This document shows positions 34,924 to 45,967 of a stretch of DNA of 64,000 nt, one piece after another. A program made the translations under genes and the position numbers. The notes under the pieces are model-generated. The model was not told where the DNA came from. It ran no database searches and saw nothing but the letters and a program-made list of their open reading frames with translations. Source of the DNA: Clonostachys chloroleuca (lineage: Eukaryota > Ascomycota > Sordariomycetes > Hypocreales > Bionectriaceae); the NCBI GenBank assembly GCA_037952775.1, contig JBANAY010000003.1:15500001-15564000 (forward strand), given 5' to 3'. Numbering within the stretch: the stretch's first letter is position 1; every line of letters begins with the position of its first letter.

Positions 34924-36104
34924 GTCTGGTGATTGGCATCGGATGCAGTTGCCAGAAGAATTGTCTCAGTCAAAGACTTGTGTAGTGGGACAGGCAAAAT
35001 TCTACTTTGCTGGGTGCATGAGTGTTCTCATATAGAATGAAATGAGCAGGGGCAGATGACAAATATAGCTCCAGCTGGCATCACATGTCTCCAGCTGAAG
35101 GCTGGATTCAGGGGTTTGAGTAAAAGGAACTTGGTCATGTTTTGTGAGGTCACATCTCTTATGCCCTACTTACACCATCAAGCCTTCGTCGATTACAGCT
35201 TCGGCAAGGACTGAAATGATGAGCATGCCCATAACGAAACTATTGATAGCCGAACAGGGATCCTAAGGCTGCGAAGCAACGTTGATCTCACTGGCTAGAG
35301 GGTGAGGCTTTATCCAAGGCTCCTTCACCTCTGCCTGCCTTTTTTATTCCATCGTATTTTCCTGTTCCGTCTTAAGCTATTAGGACACCACTCCTTGACC
35401 ACCTTAGCATATCAGCATTAGAGGCGTTGACGAGATTGAAAACATGCCGTCGAACCGTAGTATTCGAGCGGCTTGGTCTAAGTGAAGAATTTATTCGGGG
35501 CCCCATAACAATGTTCCGAGAATAAGTTGACGAGGACCAGGTCTAGCCCACCATTCATCCCCTGGTTATGTCATTTCGATAAACGGAGATGTCTCCGGCA
35601 TAGTTTCTTTGCGTATGCAGTCACTACATTTTGTTGGCACGTTTGGGTTCTCCGGGTCCCTTGGCTCTTCGACCAAATAATGATCTGCAGAAGGCCCTTT
35701 GCATCCCTTGAATGCTTCTGGACACCATTCTATCGTGAAGTATCTAATATGTCCACAATCCCACTTCTTATCTACCTAAACACACATAAGACTAAGTGAA
35801 TCGAGTGAAGAATCGGTTCCCGAATGCCTCTGATCAGCCTTTTTGAATAAGCAACCTTCTGCGATGTGGTTAAAGGAACAGAACTCACCTCAGTGTGATT
35901 CAACTTGCTTGAAAGTTTGAACGGTGGTATTCAGAGAAATAGAGGGCACAGCACTTTGAGCTGGAATGGAAATTCAGCTACAGGAGCCTATTTGAGGAAG
36001 TGTCTTTGGTCATGGAATAGACGACGATGTTCCAGGCGTTTAGATAGGCAAGGGCTATGGCCGTTGGAATCTTGGATGCCAGGAGTAAGTTTTGTTTGAG
36101 TACA
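34924..36104. other. Intergenic region with one copy of a local repeat
   Basis: No gene supported. Positions 35761-35857 form one copy of a diverged repeat whose partner is at 38039-38137. Confidence 0.4.
35761..35857 (+). repeat. About 97-bp direct repeat, copy 1
   Basis: Shares CCACTTCTTATCTACCT, GTGAAGAATCGGTTCCCGAA and CCTCTGATC-GCCTTTTTGA-TAAGCAACC with copy 2 at 38039, allowing scattered substitutions. The two copies bracket the F-box gene. Confidence 0.85.
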
Positions 36105-37707
36105 CTATTTTTTAGTCTGGCTAAGAACTTTCCCCAGACTTGGAAATCTAAGGTAGAATGGCCGCACTCTGTCGGACCAAGGCCTAGTCCTGAATTCACC
36201 CTCCAATGATGCAGGGATCGACTTGGGCAATGGTGCTATCGAGCCTTCCAACCCAAACAGTTGTAACTGCGGATCGAAAGATACCAGTATCAGCATCGAT
36301 GCTGAATCTTCTAATTCGCCGCTTAGGTATAATATATGTCTGTCATCCGCTGACCAGGCCTTGACAGAGCCATCACCAAAAGGATTGAGAATATGAAGGG
36401 ATTTTACCTCCTCATAGGATGGCCATGCATGGATGTTTCCACCGCTTTCGCCTTGCCTCCCTGACCTCGATCGTAAGCAGAGCTGCGGCTGTCGTGAAGT
36501 ATCCGAACTTCTAATAAGATCAACAAAGCATCCACTCAAGAAATTGTACCAACGGATGGGTGTATTCGTAAACGTTGAGACACGACCTATTAAACCCTGA
36601 TCCCCGATATGAACTGTCACGGTCTCGTCCTTCGTAAATTTGTATTCAGGGGGGCTGATTTCTTTTTGGCAGAATCTTTGGCTGTAGCCAGCAGCCGTGA
36701 CTTCCTTTCCTGTTTCCTTGATGAATATCTTGCCAGTTCTTTCGCATTGCACCAGGTCAATGGTAGACCAGCTATTGTCAATGGAACTACCATCCCTAAC
36801 TATCCTCTGCAATGGAGCCTCGGGGAGAATCTGGTCGGAAGGATGGTTGCCTATTCGAAAGCGAAACATCGAGTAGAATGAACTTTGCGGGCCGTTGACG
36901 GGAATTGTTGAAACACCGTGAAAATAATCGTCAATAATTTTAAAGGTCGTGTCCTGTCCTACTTCACTACCAAAAATCTCTGGTAGGAGAAGAGGTGAGG
37001 ACACCCGCCCTGATGTAATATGAAGTTGTCGTACACTCCATTGATCATTGTTCACTCCACGAACAATGACACCAAAATAGAGGTAGTCCTCGTTATTTCT
37101 CACAAAGATTTGAGAAGTGGACACCAGCTCGCACAATTGGACCACCTCCCGCTCAGCATGGCATGAGGCAAGCCAGTATTGTGTGTTTTCGCCCCTGACT
37201 TGTAATAAGCAAGAGACAAAGCCACACTCGTAGTGCAGCAGTCCGACTCTCATCAACTTAAAGCCATCTAAATGAGTAGCTTGGAGCATTCTTTGCAAAT
37301 CGATTGCTATCTCTTCTGTAACAGATCCTTGAAGATGGAGAGTTCGTATAGATTGCCCAACACAATACACCACGACGTTATCGTTGTAGATAAATCTAGT
37401 GCAAACAGCAATCGCAGACAGCAACCATGGACGAGCTGTCTTCACTTCAATAGTCCTCTTTACAAGAGACCTCCAAGCTCTAGCGTCTGAACCCGGGTTG
37501 ACGGAGAATGGTGCATAGGTCTAGATTGGTTAGTGAAAGTTGTACCCAATAGGAATTGTCACCGACCAAAAGATTCTGCCGACATATCTTATCGTTAAGA
37601 AAGAAATTAAGGCGTTTCCAGCACAGGCCTAAATGAAATTGATCCTCTATCTCGAGGAATCCCATAATACCCAAGAGGATATCGCTCGGAAGATTCGAGA
37701 ATTCCAT
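36105..37707 (-). CDS. F-box protein with one frame break
   Basis: The frame starting at 37707 opens with an F-box: LPSDILLGIMGFLEIEDQFH, LGLCWKRLNFFLND. It stops at about 37480 after ILRQPG. The next frame picks up as SDARAWRSLVKRTIEVKTAR and continues for about 450 residues to LGKVLSQTKK. Removing one base from the CCCGGG at 37492-37497 would join the two in frame, giving a protein of about 530 residues. The C-terminal part is beta-rich with no domain I can name. If intact, it would be a substrate adaptor of an SCF ubiquitin ligase, a role inferred only from the F-box. Confidence 0.65.
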
Positions 37708-38038
37708 CTTGAGATGCGCTCTAGGGAGATGAGATTTGACTTCCAGAGGTTGGCTTGATCATATGCGCCAGGGGACGGCCCTTGGTTGCTATAGCTCCTG
37801 ATAGCTAGCTATGACCAGTATTGTTTGCTAACAACAGTAGGAGAGCACCGTTTCTGGGTCTCAATATGATTTGGGCACCGTGATTTTATTAGATAGTTGA
37901 AATGCTCACAGCTGAATTCCTGCTGTAGTGTCAGCCCTAGTAGCTTGATTGAAGACTGGCGCGGTTGACTCACATAAATATAGTTGCATATGCTAGATGA
38001 CGGATTTTGAAAAGGGAGGCAAATAAAAGAAAGCACAA

Positions 38039-38137
38039 CCACTTCTTATCTACCTGAACACATATCAGACTAAATGAACCGCGTGAAGAATCGGTTCCCG
38101 AAGGCCTCTGATCGGCCTTTTTGACTAAGCAACCCTC
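38039..38137 (+). repeat. About 97-bp direct repeat, copy 2
   Basis: Partner of 35761-35857. A second, shorter repeat pair (CTGGCG...GACTCACATAA-TATAGTTGC) links 37956-38005 with 39015-39068, so several segments of this 3.3-kb stretch are duplicated. Confidence 0.85.
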
Positions 38138-38261
38138 TTCCTTAAGTATTAGCTCATCACCCACTTCGATCAGTAGAAGAGTCTGACTACCTACGTGTTT
38201 CCTTTGACATTTAGCACTCGTTCTTAATTCCTTCACGTCTTGCATCTACCTTCTTAGCTTT

Positions 38262-38930
38262 ATGGATCTGAAAGTGCTTGCCAAGGAGGCCACCGACCGG
38301 GTAGCGAGCTTCAACGACCTCGGCGGCCGGATCGAGAACCGTCAGTCTGAGCTGGCTGCCAGTGCTGACAATGGCGAAATCGCTCAGACCGAGCCTTTAT
38401 ACTATCAACACCAAACGTCGACCGACTCACCCAAGTCCAACGAGAGAATAATAGCAGCTGCCCCGGAGGGCATGCCTGACGAAACCATACCTGAGAATGC
38501 CCCTTCTAACGGCAATGTGTACTACGACGACGATGCACCGAATTTCTTTTCTGAGTTTGTTGGCTGGATCTCAGAGAATGGGAACCATATTCGAAAGGCC
38601 TCCAAAATCACCCCGGTGTTTGATAAGCCGGGCGCATCTCACGACCCGAAGGCGATATCATTGATCAATGATAGGAATCAACACATCCAAATGTCAATCT
38701 CAGGATCTGGGCTTATCCCTGGAAGCAAGAACTATACCCCAGATGTATACAATAAGCTCGCGAACAGCCTCATGTCTATGCATAGCGCTGCCGAACGTAG
38801 CGCTACCCAGCTCTTGAAATCTGGCAATTGTAAAGATGAGATTAAGGAGATACAGAAGCATTTGTATGAGGTGCGAGGAATAGCTTTGAAGGAGATTGAG
38901 CGAAGAGACAAAGAAAAGATTGGAGAGTGA
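38262..38930 (+). CDS. Hypothetical 222-residue protein
   Basis: This is a complete uninterrupted frame starting MDLKVLAKEATDRVASFNDL and ending RRDKEKIGE. The N-terminal half is Pro/Glu/Asn-rich and probably disordered; the C-terminal half (from about 150) is helical with charged residues. There is no signal peptide or membrane segment, and I do not recognise the family. The opposite-strand frame here has a hydrophobic stretch but looks like a shadow. Confidence 0.5.
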   Translation: MDLKVLAKEATDRVASFNDLGGRIENRQSELAASADNGEIAQTEPLYYQHQTSTDSPKSNERIIAAAPEGMPDETIPENAPSNGNVYYDDDAPNFFSEFVGWISENGNHIRKASKITPVFDKPGASHDPKAISLINDRNQHIQMSISGSGLIPGSKNYTPDVYNKLANSLMSMHSAAERSATQLLKSGNCKDEIKEIQKHLYEVRGIALKEIERRDKEKIGE

Positions 38931-39308
38931 AACCAGGTAGAAAATAGTTATGCCCATAGCTAAGCTCCGGTAAATGAACGTGTTAGCCTTGGTGGCCTTA
39001 TTGTAGAAACCAACCTGGCGGGGGTTGAGACTCACATAATAATAGTTGCGTATGTATAATAGACGATGGCAGTTGGAGAATGAAGGCGTTGGAGTCGGGG
39101 GCATATGTATCTCAAGCTTCTTGAAAATGCAATGTGACTCAACTAACAAAAGAGAGGACATGCATGCATTGTCTTTGTCCTCTCCAAAGCATAAGCATAT
39201 AGCTTTAAACACAGCACTACCTTGAAAGCTGCCTGTATCCCTCACAAAGCGGCACATCTTCAAATAATGATCAGCAATGCCACATAGCGGCCACCGGGCA
39301 CACTCACC

Positions 39309-39760
39309 TGATCTAAATCCATTGGAGGAACAATTAGAATGCTATGAGTCGGCATATGGGTGACAGCTGCCGTGGGCAAGCTGCCGAAGACCGGAAGAAG
39401 GTGCGACGTGATGAAGGCCATGTCATTAAGCTTGGAAAGCTCTTTCCGTTCTTTATTCTTTGCGATGCAGGCCCCCACGATCTCGCGCCATTGTCCAAGA
39501 CACGCAAGGGGCTGCCATTGACACCGTTCGTGGGATAACGAGTGAAACAGCTTGGTCATGGCCCATTGTAAAGTGAAGGAGGCGGCTGGACCTTGGATAG
39601 CTACATCAAGCCACCCCTCAAGCACGTTGCTAGCCTGAGCGACAGCCCGGTCCAGGCGAATACGGCGTTTTGTCTCTCGAGACTTGTCATCACGGAGAAA
39701 TGTGATTGTAGTCCCACCGCCGCCTGGCAGGATCCGCGGGGCCTCCGTGGTGCGATTCAT
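39309..39760 (-). CDS. Hypothetical protein, first exon
   Basis: The frame from ATG (MNRTTEAPRILPGGGG) has a Lys/Arg-rich segment, then a helical part with Trp and Cys, ending at SILIVPPMDLDQ. There it meets a good donor, GTGAGT, at 39308. A plausible next exon starts after TGCTGATCATTATTTGAAG at about 39252 (MCRFVRDTGSFQ), but its 3' end is not clear. No domain recognised. Confidence 0.4.
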
Positions 39761-40248
39761 GTCATGGTGTTGAGTGAAAGAGAATGTAAAATCGATCAAC
39801 AGACCGACAGTTCAGCGCCTTATATAGGCCACCCGAAACCTCGTGCAGCGAACCAGCCGCTCCATCACCCGGTTCGGACAGTGGCCGCATGAGCCATGCA
39901 TGCATGACTTGCCACCTCGCCTGGGAAGGTGCAGGGTCTGTCATACCGCCTGAGGGTTGCTCACAGTACACGCCCCAACGGACTCAATAGAACTTTGGTG
40001 TCAAGAAGCCAATATTCATCGCAAAGCTCCCATAGATAAAACATAGGAAAGCACACGCGCCAGGGCCAGAGCCAGATTTCTAGAGCTCGTCAACACTCTC
40101 AAAACCATTCAAAAGTTCCTTCCCATGGCCCCAGCTATCCTCCGTCAAGCCTTCATTCACTTCGACTTCGACAAGCATCATCTCTTCACAACTACTCCTG
40201 CATTTCTGTCCCCCTAGTAGCCGATAGCTCCGGTAGACCTCCACCAGT

Positions 40249-41715
40249 CTATCCATCAGATGACGCCGCGCCCCTACTCCTTTCCATAGTACGTATTGCG
40301 TATTTGACAACATCCAATATGAAACGATTCCACACTCGCAGTGAGTTTGCTTCAAACGGTCCGCGCGCGGCCAAATCCGGCTTTTGATAAACCCTTGCAA
40401 CCTCGTTGAGGATATCCACAAGGTTTGCCCAACGAAATAGCGTGACTCGTTCAGTTTCCTCGCCTACATCCAAATTTTGGGCATGTCGCCTGGATACCGT
40501 CTGGGATATGTAAGCGCGTAACAGCTCCTCGGCAGCTTTCGAATCGAGATCCGCTCCATAGATTGCGCGCGCGAGGGAAACGACGGAAAACACAGTGATC
40601 ACTGCATCTTTATTATGACGGACACACCTGACGCGAAGCGAAGATTCACAAGTGTCACGCCCCTTTCTCCCCCTAGCAACCGTAATCGAGTCGTTCGTGA
40701 ATGTGAAAAGAGCATATCTCTCCTTTTCCGTTCCCCAGTCTTTCACCACGCGGTTAAGATCCTCTGCCAAGTCTTTTAGTCGCTGGTCATGATATGCTGC
40801 CTCTGGGCCATGGAACTCTCTTCTTGTTGTCGCGGTAGATGAGGAAGGCTGTGATCCTTTCTTTGGATTGGTGTGTCTTTTCTTTGGTGGTCTGACACAG
40901 ATCGCCGCCTCAGCTCGGTCAATGGAGGTCGCTGCCTCGAGCAGCCTTCTAGCTTCAATCTCCCTCTCCACTGCTGCTGCCAGGTCTGCCTCGGCCTTTT
41001 CTGCTCGTGTCTCTGCTTGTTGTCTCGACGAAATCATATATGCCTGGTTGCTTTCCAACCACTTGGCCCGTTCCTCCGCCAAATTTTTGGCTTGCTCTGC
41101 TTGTTCAGCGCGCGTCTCCGCCTCCTTTCTGGCCTTCTCTGCATCCTCAGCCCGGCTTTCTGCGGCGTCTCTGGCTTTGACCGCGCAGTTCCTTTCTTCT
41201 TGGAGTTTTTGCGCCCCATAATGCGATGCGGACTCGGAGTGAAGCGCCTCCTCGGCTCTTTCGTTGGCCAATGCTTCTGAACTAGCCGCGTTGTGTTGTG
41301 TCTCGTTCATTACAGCAATTGCTAATGCCCTTCCATGCTCGAGCTTGGTGTTTTCTTCTGCTGCTAATTGCAGCGCCTTGCATTTCTGCTGAATTTCTTC
41401 GTCCTTCTCCATGACGACATCTTCCAACGCCTCATACTTGTCTTCGATTTCGCGTAGGCGCTGGAGCAATTCCGCTTTTTCCGACTCCAAGTCCTGGAGT
41501 CGCTCCTCTATCAATTTTGTCTCTTGTCTCGCACGGTCGATGTCCCATTTTGTTGTCTCAAGGAGCTGATTAAAAGCCGTCGTCAGTTGTTGCGCGCAAT
41601 TGTTAACTTTCTCCACGGCCTCCAAGTGATCCGGTATGCCTTGAAATCGGCTTGAATGATGATGTGCATCAATACTCAGCGTGCTGGGTGTGCTGGTTCT
41701 CGGACTCTCCATCAT
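40249..41715 (-). CDS. Long coiled-coil protein
   Basis: A complete 488-residue frame. Residues about 35-280 are heptad-rich coiled coil (ERLQDLESEKAELLQRLREI; RAEDAEKARKEAETRAEQAE). A basic linker (PPKKRHTNPKKG) and a C-terminal globular part from about 320 (YALFTFTNDSITVARGRKGR) follow. The frame ends soon after AIRTMERSRGAASSDG. A neighbouring frame keeps coding-like sequence (HLMDRLVEVYRSYRLLGG...LLNGFESVDEL, stop near 40080), so the real C-terminus may be about 60 residues longer past a one-base break in the CCCC run near 40270. Family unknown to me. Confidence 0.7.
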   Translation of the reverse strand: MMESPRTSTPSTLSIDAHHHSSRFQGIPDHLEAVEKVNNCAQQLTTAFNQLLETTKWDIDRARQETKLIEERLQDLESEKAELLQRLREIEDKYEALEDVVMEKDEEIQQKCKALQLAAEENTKLEHGRALAIAVMNETQHNAASSEALANERAEEALHSESASHYGAQKLQEERNCAVKARDAAESRAEDAEKARKEAETRAEQAEQAKNLAEERAKWLESNQAYMISSRQQAETRAEKAEADLAAAVEREIEARRLLEAATSIDRAEAAICVRPPKKRHTNPKKGSQPSSSTATTRREFHGPEAAYHDQRLKDLAEDLNRVVKDWGTEKERYALFTFTNDSITVARGRKGRDTCESSLRVRCVRHNKDAVITVFSVVSLARAIYGADLDSKAAEELLRAYISQTVSRRHAQNLDVGEETERVTLFRWANLVDILNEVARVYQKPDLAARGPFEANSLRVWNRFILDVVKYAIRTMERSRGAASSDG

Positions 41716-42287
41716 AATGCGTATATAACTTCAAGTCCGTACAAGCAAACACAGCGTGTAGGTCGATAGTGAGGAAAGGAATAAAATAGTCGTACAGATC
41801 CCCAGTCAAGACCGTGAACACTAGTGCTGGCGTCAGGTAATCTCCAAGCCGAGTAGAGAGGATGGTAACGGAAGAGTATGAAGGATAGATAACAGTAAAT
41901 CACTGAGCTAGATGAAGGCGAGGGTCGAATCTCTTTTCGCATAAACGAAGGAAAGTGAAACTAGGGTGAAGGAGTTGTACGTGGAGTTTCTGGGTCTTGC
42001 GTTGGCATAAGTAGCAAATTGGACAAATACGAGCACAGTGACAAGCCAAGTATTACTAAACCACACATAAGTATATACATATCAAGCTCACAACGTTTCC
42101 ATTATACGCCTTCACCATGATCCCGTCCACGAACACGCGGGTGATGTGTCCCATTGCCATTTACAACGCTACTAACACCCAGATTATCGGCTTTCAGCCT
42201 CCTATAATTCCTCCTTTCTAGGCTTCTGACCTATTACTCTTACCCTGTTTCTAGTTAGTACAAGTTGTCATCAGGGGCTTGGCAGAC

Positions 42288-43289
42288 CTACACTTCGATA
42301 TAGGGCCGCACGTCACGGTCTTCTAGCTCCCTCTGCGTGCCTTCTGATTGTCTGTTAATTTCTTCTTCCGCCCAACCCAACTTTGAAACTCCGAATTCGC
42401 TGATACCTTGCAACTTTTGTATCGTTGCCTTCAAGAGGTCTTGGCTAAGCCCCTTCCCAGATGTCATTGACGGTTCTAGGCACCTAGAGTGCCTAATCTG
42501 GTTTACAAACACAAGGCCGGCTTGTTCCATGTACTGTCGACAAACGGTCTGATCCGTAATGACAAATGGGCGGCCAATGGTTTTTCCAGCTTTGCGGGCT
42601 ATCCGGGAGCATTGAAGCCATTCGTCGTCGCTGGATTTCTTAGGGAGAGTGGTATCGCAGAACTCCACATAGCCTCCTTCTCGCAGAGATCCAGATACCT
42701 GCCGAAAAAGAGCTGGCCAATCTTGAATACATCCAGCAAGCCCTCGGATGTGCACCAAGTCAAATTCGGAAGGCCGAAATGTCCAGGGATTATTAGCATC
42801 GTCGATATAGGTCTTGTATCGACTTGGTACCATATGGCGCTGCGGTGGATTTATATCCATCATCACTACCTCGGTGTTTGGGTATTTTTCTAGCAAATTC
42901 CTAGATAAAGTTAATCCCAGTCGATTCGCGGACAAGGCTTTGCGTCTGGATACTCACAACGCCCATTCGCCAGAGCCAGACCCTATATCTAACACCTTAT
43001 GAGGCTCGTCGATAGGCGCTCGGAAGAGCTTTCCGTTTTCGAGCTGACAAAAGATCGTATGTCTACTTCAGTTAGCACCTTAAACCCATCGAAGCTCAAA
43101 TAGCGCTCACTCAGCCTTGATCTCTTTCCGCATTTGCGGGGTGTCGAGCTGGAATGGGTCATTGTGTCCCAGTGAGGTTGATGTTGATGAGGAGTTAACT
43201 CTTTCCGTCAGGGCCAGTGTTGTTGAACTGTATCCGAAATCACGAGAGGTGTGTCTACCCACCAGGACTGATGGGACCGGGTTTCTCAT
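42288..43289 (-). CDS. LaeA-like SAM-dependent methyltransferase
   Basis: The three-exon model is 43289-43111, 43062-42958 and 42900-42288, with introns GTGAGC...AAGTAG and GTGAGT...ATCTAG, giving 298 residues with all phases matching. Motif I is VLDIGSGSGEWAL, followed by EVVMMDINPP, the typical PWTF after YIDDANN, FDLVHIRGLAG, and a post-motif SLREGGYVEFCD. This is the fungal class of LaeA-like methyltransferases common near secondary-metabolite and accessory loci. The substrate is unknown. The start at 43289 is the nearest ATG in frame. The frame is open further up to 43631 and a 5' exon cannot be excluded. Two copies of CGGAATCGATCT(T/G)TACAGTC lie upstream at about 43542-43595. No backbone or synthase gene is adjacent. 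Confidence 0.85.
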
Positions 43290-44402
43290 GTGGTCGCGAT
43301 GAGATATGGGCGCCAAGCGTTGAGGCTCTTCGCTTGTATATCGGCACCGCCAGCACTTCCAAAGGCATTTCTCGGCAAGTAGTAACCCACAAAAGCTGCA
43401 TTCGGTGCTGTAGAATATAAGATGAAATATCGAGAGAGAATCCTTCAAGGCCAAGCCAAGTACCACGGCTGGCGCCACAAATGCAGTCCAACTGATCACA
43501 GTCAAAGTATGGATCCGACATTCAATGGGAAAACGAGTTGCGGAATCGATCTTTACAGTCTCACGAGTCGCGGAATCGATCTGTACAGTCGCATAAGTCG
43601 CTAGAACACCATAGGCAAAGTAGGCTGGCAAAGGAATAGCCTATATACACAGCAATGGTCGCGCTTCATAGTCTGTGAGCCACAGTATTGAGGTAACAAT
43701 GGCCACAAGGAGGATTATGCCTTGCAACACTGCGCTTGTGTAGTAGATAATCTCTCCAGTCTTTCCACGCCAACTCGCCCATAAATGCCTGGAGGGAAAG
43801 AGAACCGTTGTATTCTGCGAGTATTAAGACTTCATTCTCTCAGCTCATCTCTGAAACTTACAAAAAAGTGTATGCAAGAAGTTTGTTGGATTACCTTGCA
43901 ATAAAGAAGGTTCATTAATCCCGTAAGGTGCGATGAGAAGTCACTTCTTGGTCTTCTCTTCGTGTAGTACCAGCCTGGATATCGCATCTGTGATCTCGAG
44001 ACTGCAGGCGTAACAATTATAATCTTTAACCTTAATTATGTAAGTTAAATAATAAACTCTTATACTATAGAGATATATATATTTCCTCCATGCTCTAACT
44101 GCTCATATCATTATCACTTTATCAAATGGATATTAAGTATCCAGGGACTAGTTGTATTACTAATGTACTGGTCGGTGTCTAAGGCTTTACAACCCTCCCC
44201 TCCATTACATACTTGCCAGTTCTAGAAGACAAAGAAATATGTACGGAGTGATAGGATAGATGGCCGGAAAGAACGCTAGGGGATATCGTACCGAGATGGT
44301 TGAAAGAGAGAGTCCACAAGCTGGCTCCGCTCTCCTCTTTTCATGTCCATCTCTCCCAGACGTCTGCTCCCTGTGGGTAAATTACCAGTTGCAAAGGCAG
44401 TA
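43290..44402. other. Intergenic region
   Basis: Besides a two-copy repeat of about 31 bp near 43542-43600, the stretch 44.0-44.1 kb is AT-rich with TATATATAT. No gene supported. Confidence 0.4.
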
Positions 44403-44742
44403 CTAGCCAATGGCGGCGTTCTTGTCGCAAGGGCCGCAGTTGACGGTTGTCTTCTTAGCGGCGTCGTACTTCCTGCACTGCTTGTAACCACTGCGACCAG
44501 CGGAGGCGCACTTGCCGTTACCTCCGGCCTAAAGGGGTTTAGAAAAAAAAACAGTAGAGAAAAAGAACTTACGCGGCGGAAGATGTCGCGCTTTTAATGT
44601 ACTCGTCACGGGCGGCGAGGTACTCGGCCTCGGCAGACTCAGCAATGTCATGGGCAGAGAGGTCGCTCTCGCTGAAGCCAGACAGCTGCGCAGCAGCGAC
44701 GGAGGAAAGGGCAAAGAGGGAGAGGAACTTAAAGAACTGCAT
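44403..44742 (-). CDS. Small secreted cysteine-rich protein, splice site suspect
   Basis: Exon 1 (44742-44573) begins with a strong signal peptide (MQFFKFLSLFALSSVAAAQ) and an acidic segment (SESDLSAHDIAESAEAEYL). A short intron of 44 bp (GTAAGT...CCCCTTTAG) precedes exon 2. Exon 2 read in one frame gives AGGNGKCASAGRSGYKQC, RKYDAAKKTTVNCGPCDK and a stop at 44403-44405, with four Cys. The visible splice sites would instead read exon 2 one base off, giving a Ser/Thr/Pro-rich tail without that pattern. A donor GCG|GTAAGT with one more G would fit the Cys-rich frame. This is likely an effector-like or cell-wall protein of about 100 residues; the function is unknown. Confidence 0.65.
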
Positions 44743-44875
44743 TTTGGCTGCTTAGATGAGTCTCTGTTTAGAAGTGAATAAGGAGTATTGAGTAAACGGA
44801 AGAAGAGGCAAGAATGTGAAAGCTGTTGTTGTTGTTGTGTGATTGAGAACTGAAGCTAGGAGCAGAATGACACGA

Positions 44876-44881
44876 TTTATA
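44876..44881 (-). promoter_or_regulatory. TATA box of the small secreted protein gene
   Basis: On the minus strand GGTATAAATCG lies about 135 bp before the ATG at 44742, a usual spacing for a highly expressed fungal gene. Confidence 0.5.
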
Positions 44882-45967
44882 CCTTCGGAATTAGAAGTGT
44901 TTAAACCTAGCTCCACCTGAAGATGGCTCAAAGCCTCCTAGCCTAGCCTTATGCGGTTAATGCTTAGTTGTGTAGGGTTTCCATCCCTCTTGGTTTAGGT
45001 TAGTTTAGGTAAGGGCTTACGCGAATCTGTCTGACGCTGGCTCGCTTCTTCTCTTGGTTGGCTCACTCCTTCTCTCGTTCAGCTCCCCCCTCCGCCTCTG
45101 GTAAGCGCTGCAGCAACTTTTCCGTGTCCGTCAGAGCACTCATGGCACCGCCTGAGAGGGTAGAAATCGAATAGTAGGTCGGTGCTAGAGGAGCATAGTT
45201 AGTTTAATATCGATACAAGTCTACGATCAAGGGTTAAGGGGCAGCGGATTACTTAATGGTGTTGGTACCGTCGCGTTGCCTGTGTTAACGATGCTCAGAA
45301 ACCGGAGGTTGAGACGTCTACAATGCTTTGCAGTAATGTGGGTTCCACACGATGAACCATTTCGCCACTTTATTAATCCAGCGGCAAACTATCGGCTTGG
45401 CTGAAAGAATAGGTAGACAGCCCAAACTCCTGCTTCCGGTAGGTAGTGTTGGACAGGGCTATGTTCGCCATTGGACAGATTCCGAAGTCTCCTGCTCAAT
45501 CTCGGCGTTCCCAGAGGGACAGCTGCTTCAGAATCGGCCACAATCCAACTGTAATTTCAAGTCGAGGCTCAGGATTTGCCGGGCTTCCGACCCACCTTCT
45601 TTTCCGTCTCGCATAGTTGATCTCCAGTATTTGCATTTGTCTGCCTCTTTCTATTGAGTAATGGCATGCATTTGTAATCTTGAGACAAACGGCACCATTG
45701 ATTACAGTTGGATGAGACATGGCTGGAACGTGTCTTTGAACCACACGTTTAGCCCGAATCACAGTTCACCTTAACCGGATCCAGATTGCCGGGATCAGCG
45801 CTTGGGGCAATGAAGCAAAGTGGCGACACAGCATGGTACGGAGGGAGAAAGAGGATCTCGACTGGTATGCTTGCTGAAGATCAGCATTGAACGCACCAGT
45901 GCAAGAACATAAACATGTCATCATTCAGTATTATCATTAATAAAGAGGTAGGGGAGTTTGAATGCCA
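44882..45967. other. Intergenic region
   Basis: TTTAGGTTAGTTTAGG-type words occur near 44990. No domain-bearing frame was found between the small secreted protein and the rhodopsin-like gene. Confidence 0.4.

Noticed and set aside
38700..39263. 187-codon minus-strand frame with a hydrophobic stretch
   Set aside because: It overlaps the 222-residue plus-strand frame for over 200 bp and has no domain. Only its first codons might belong to the second exon of the 39.3-kb gene.
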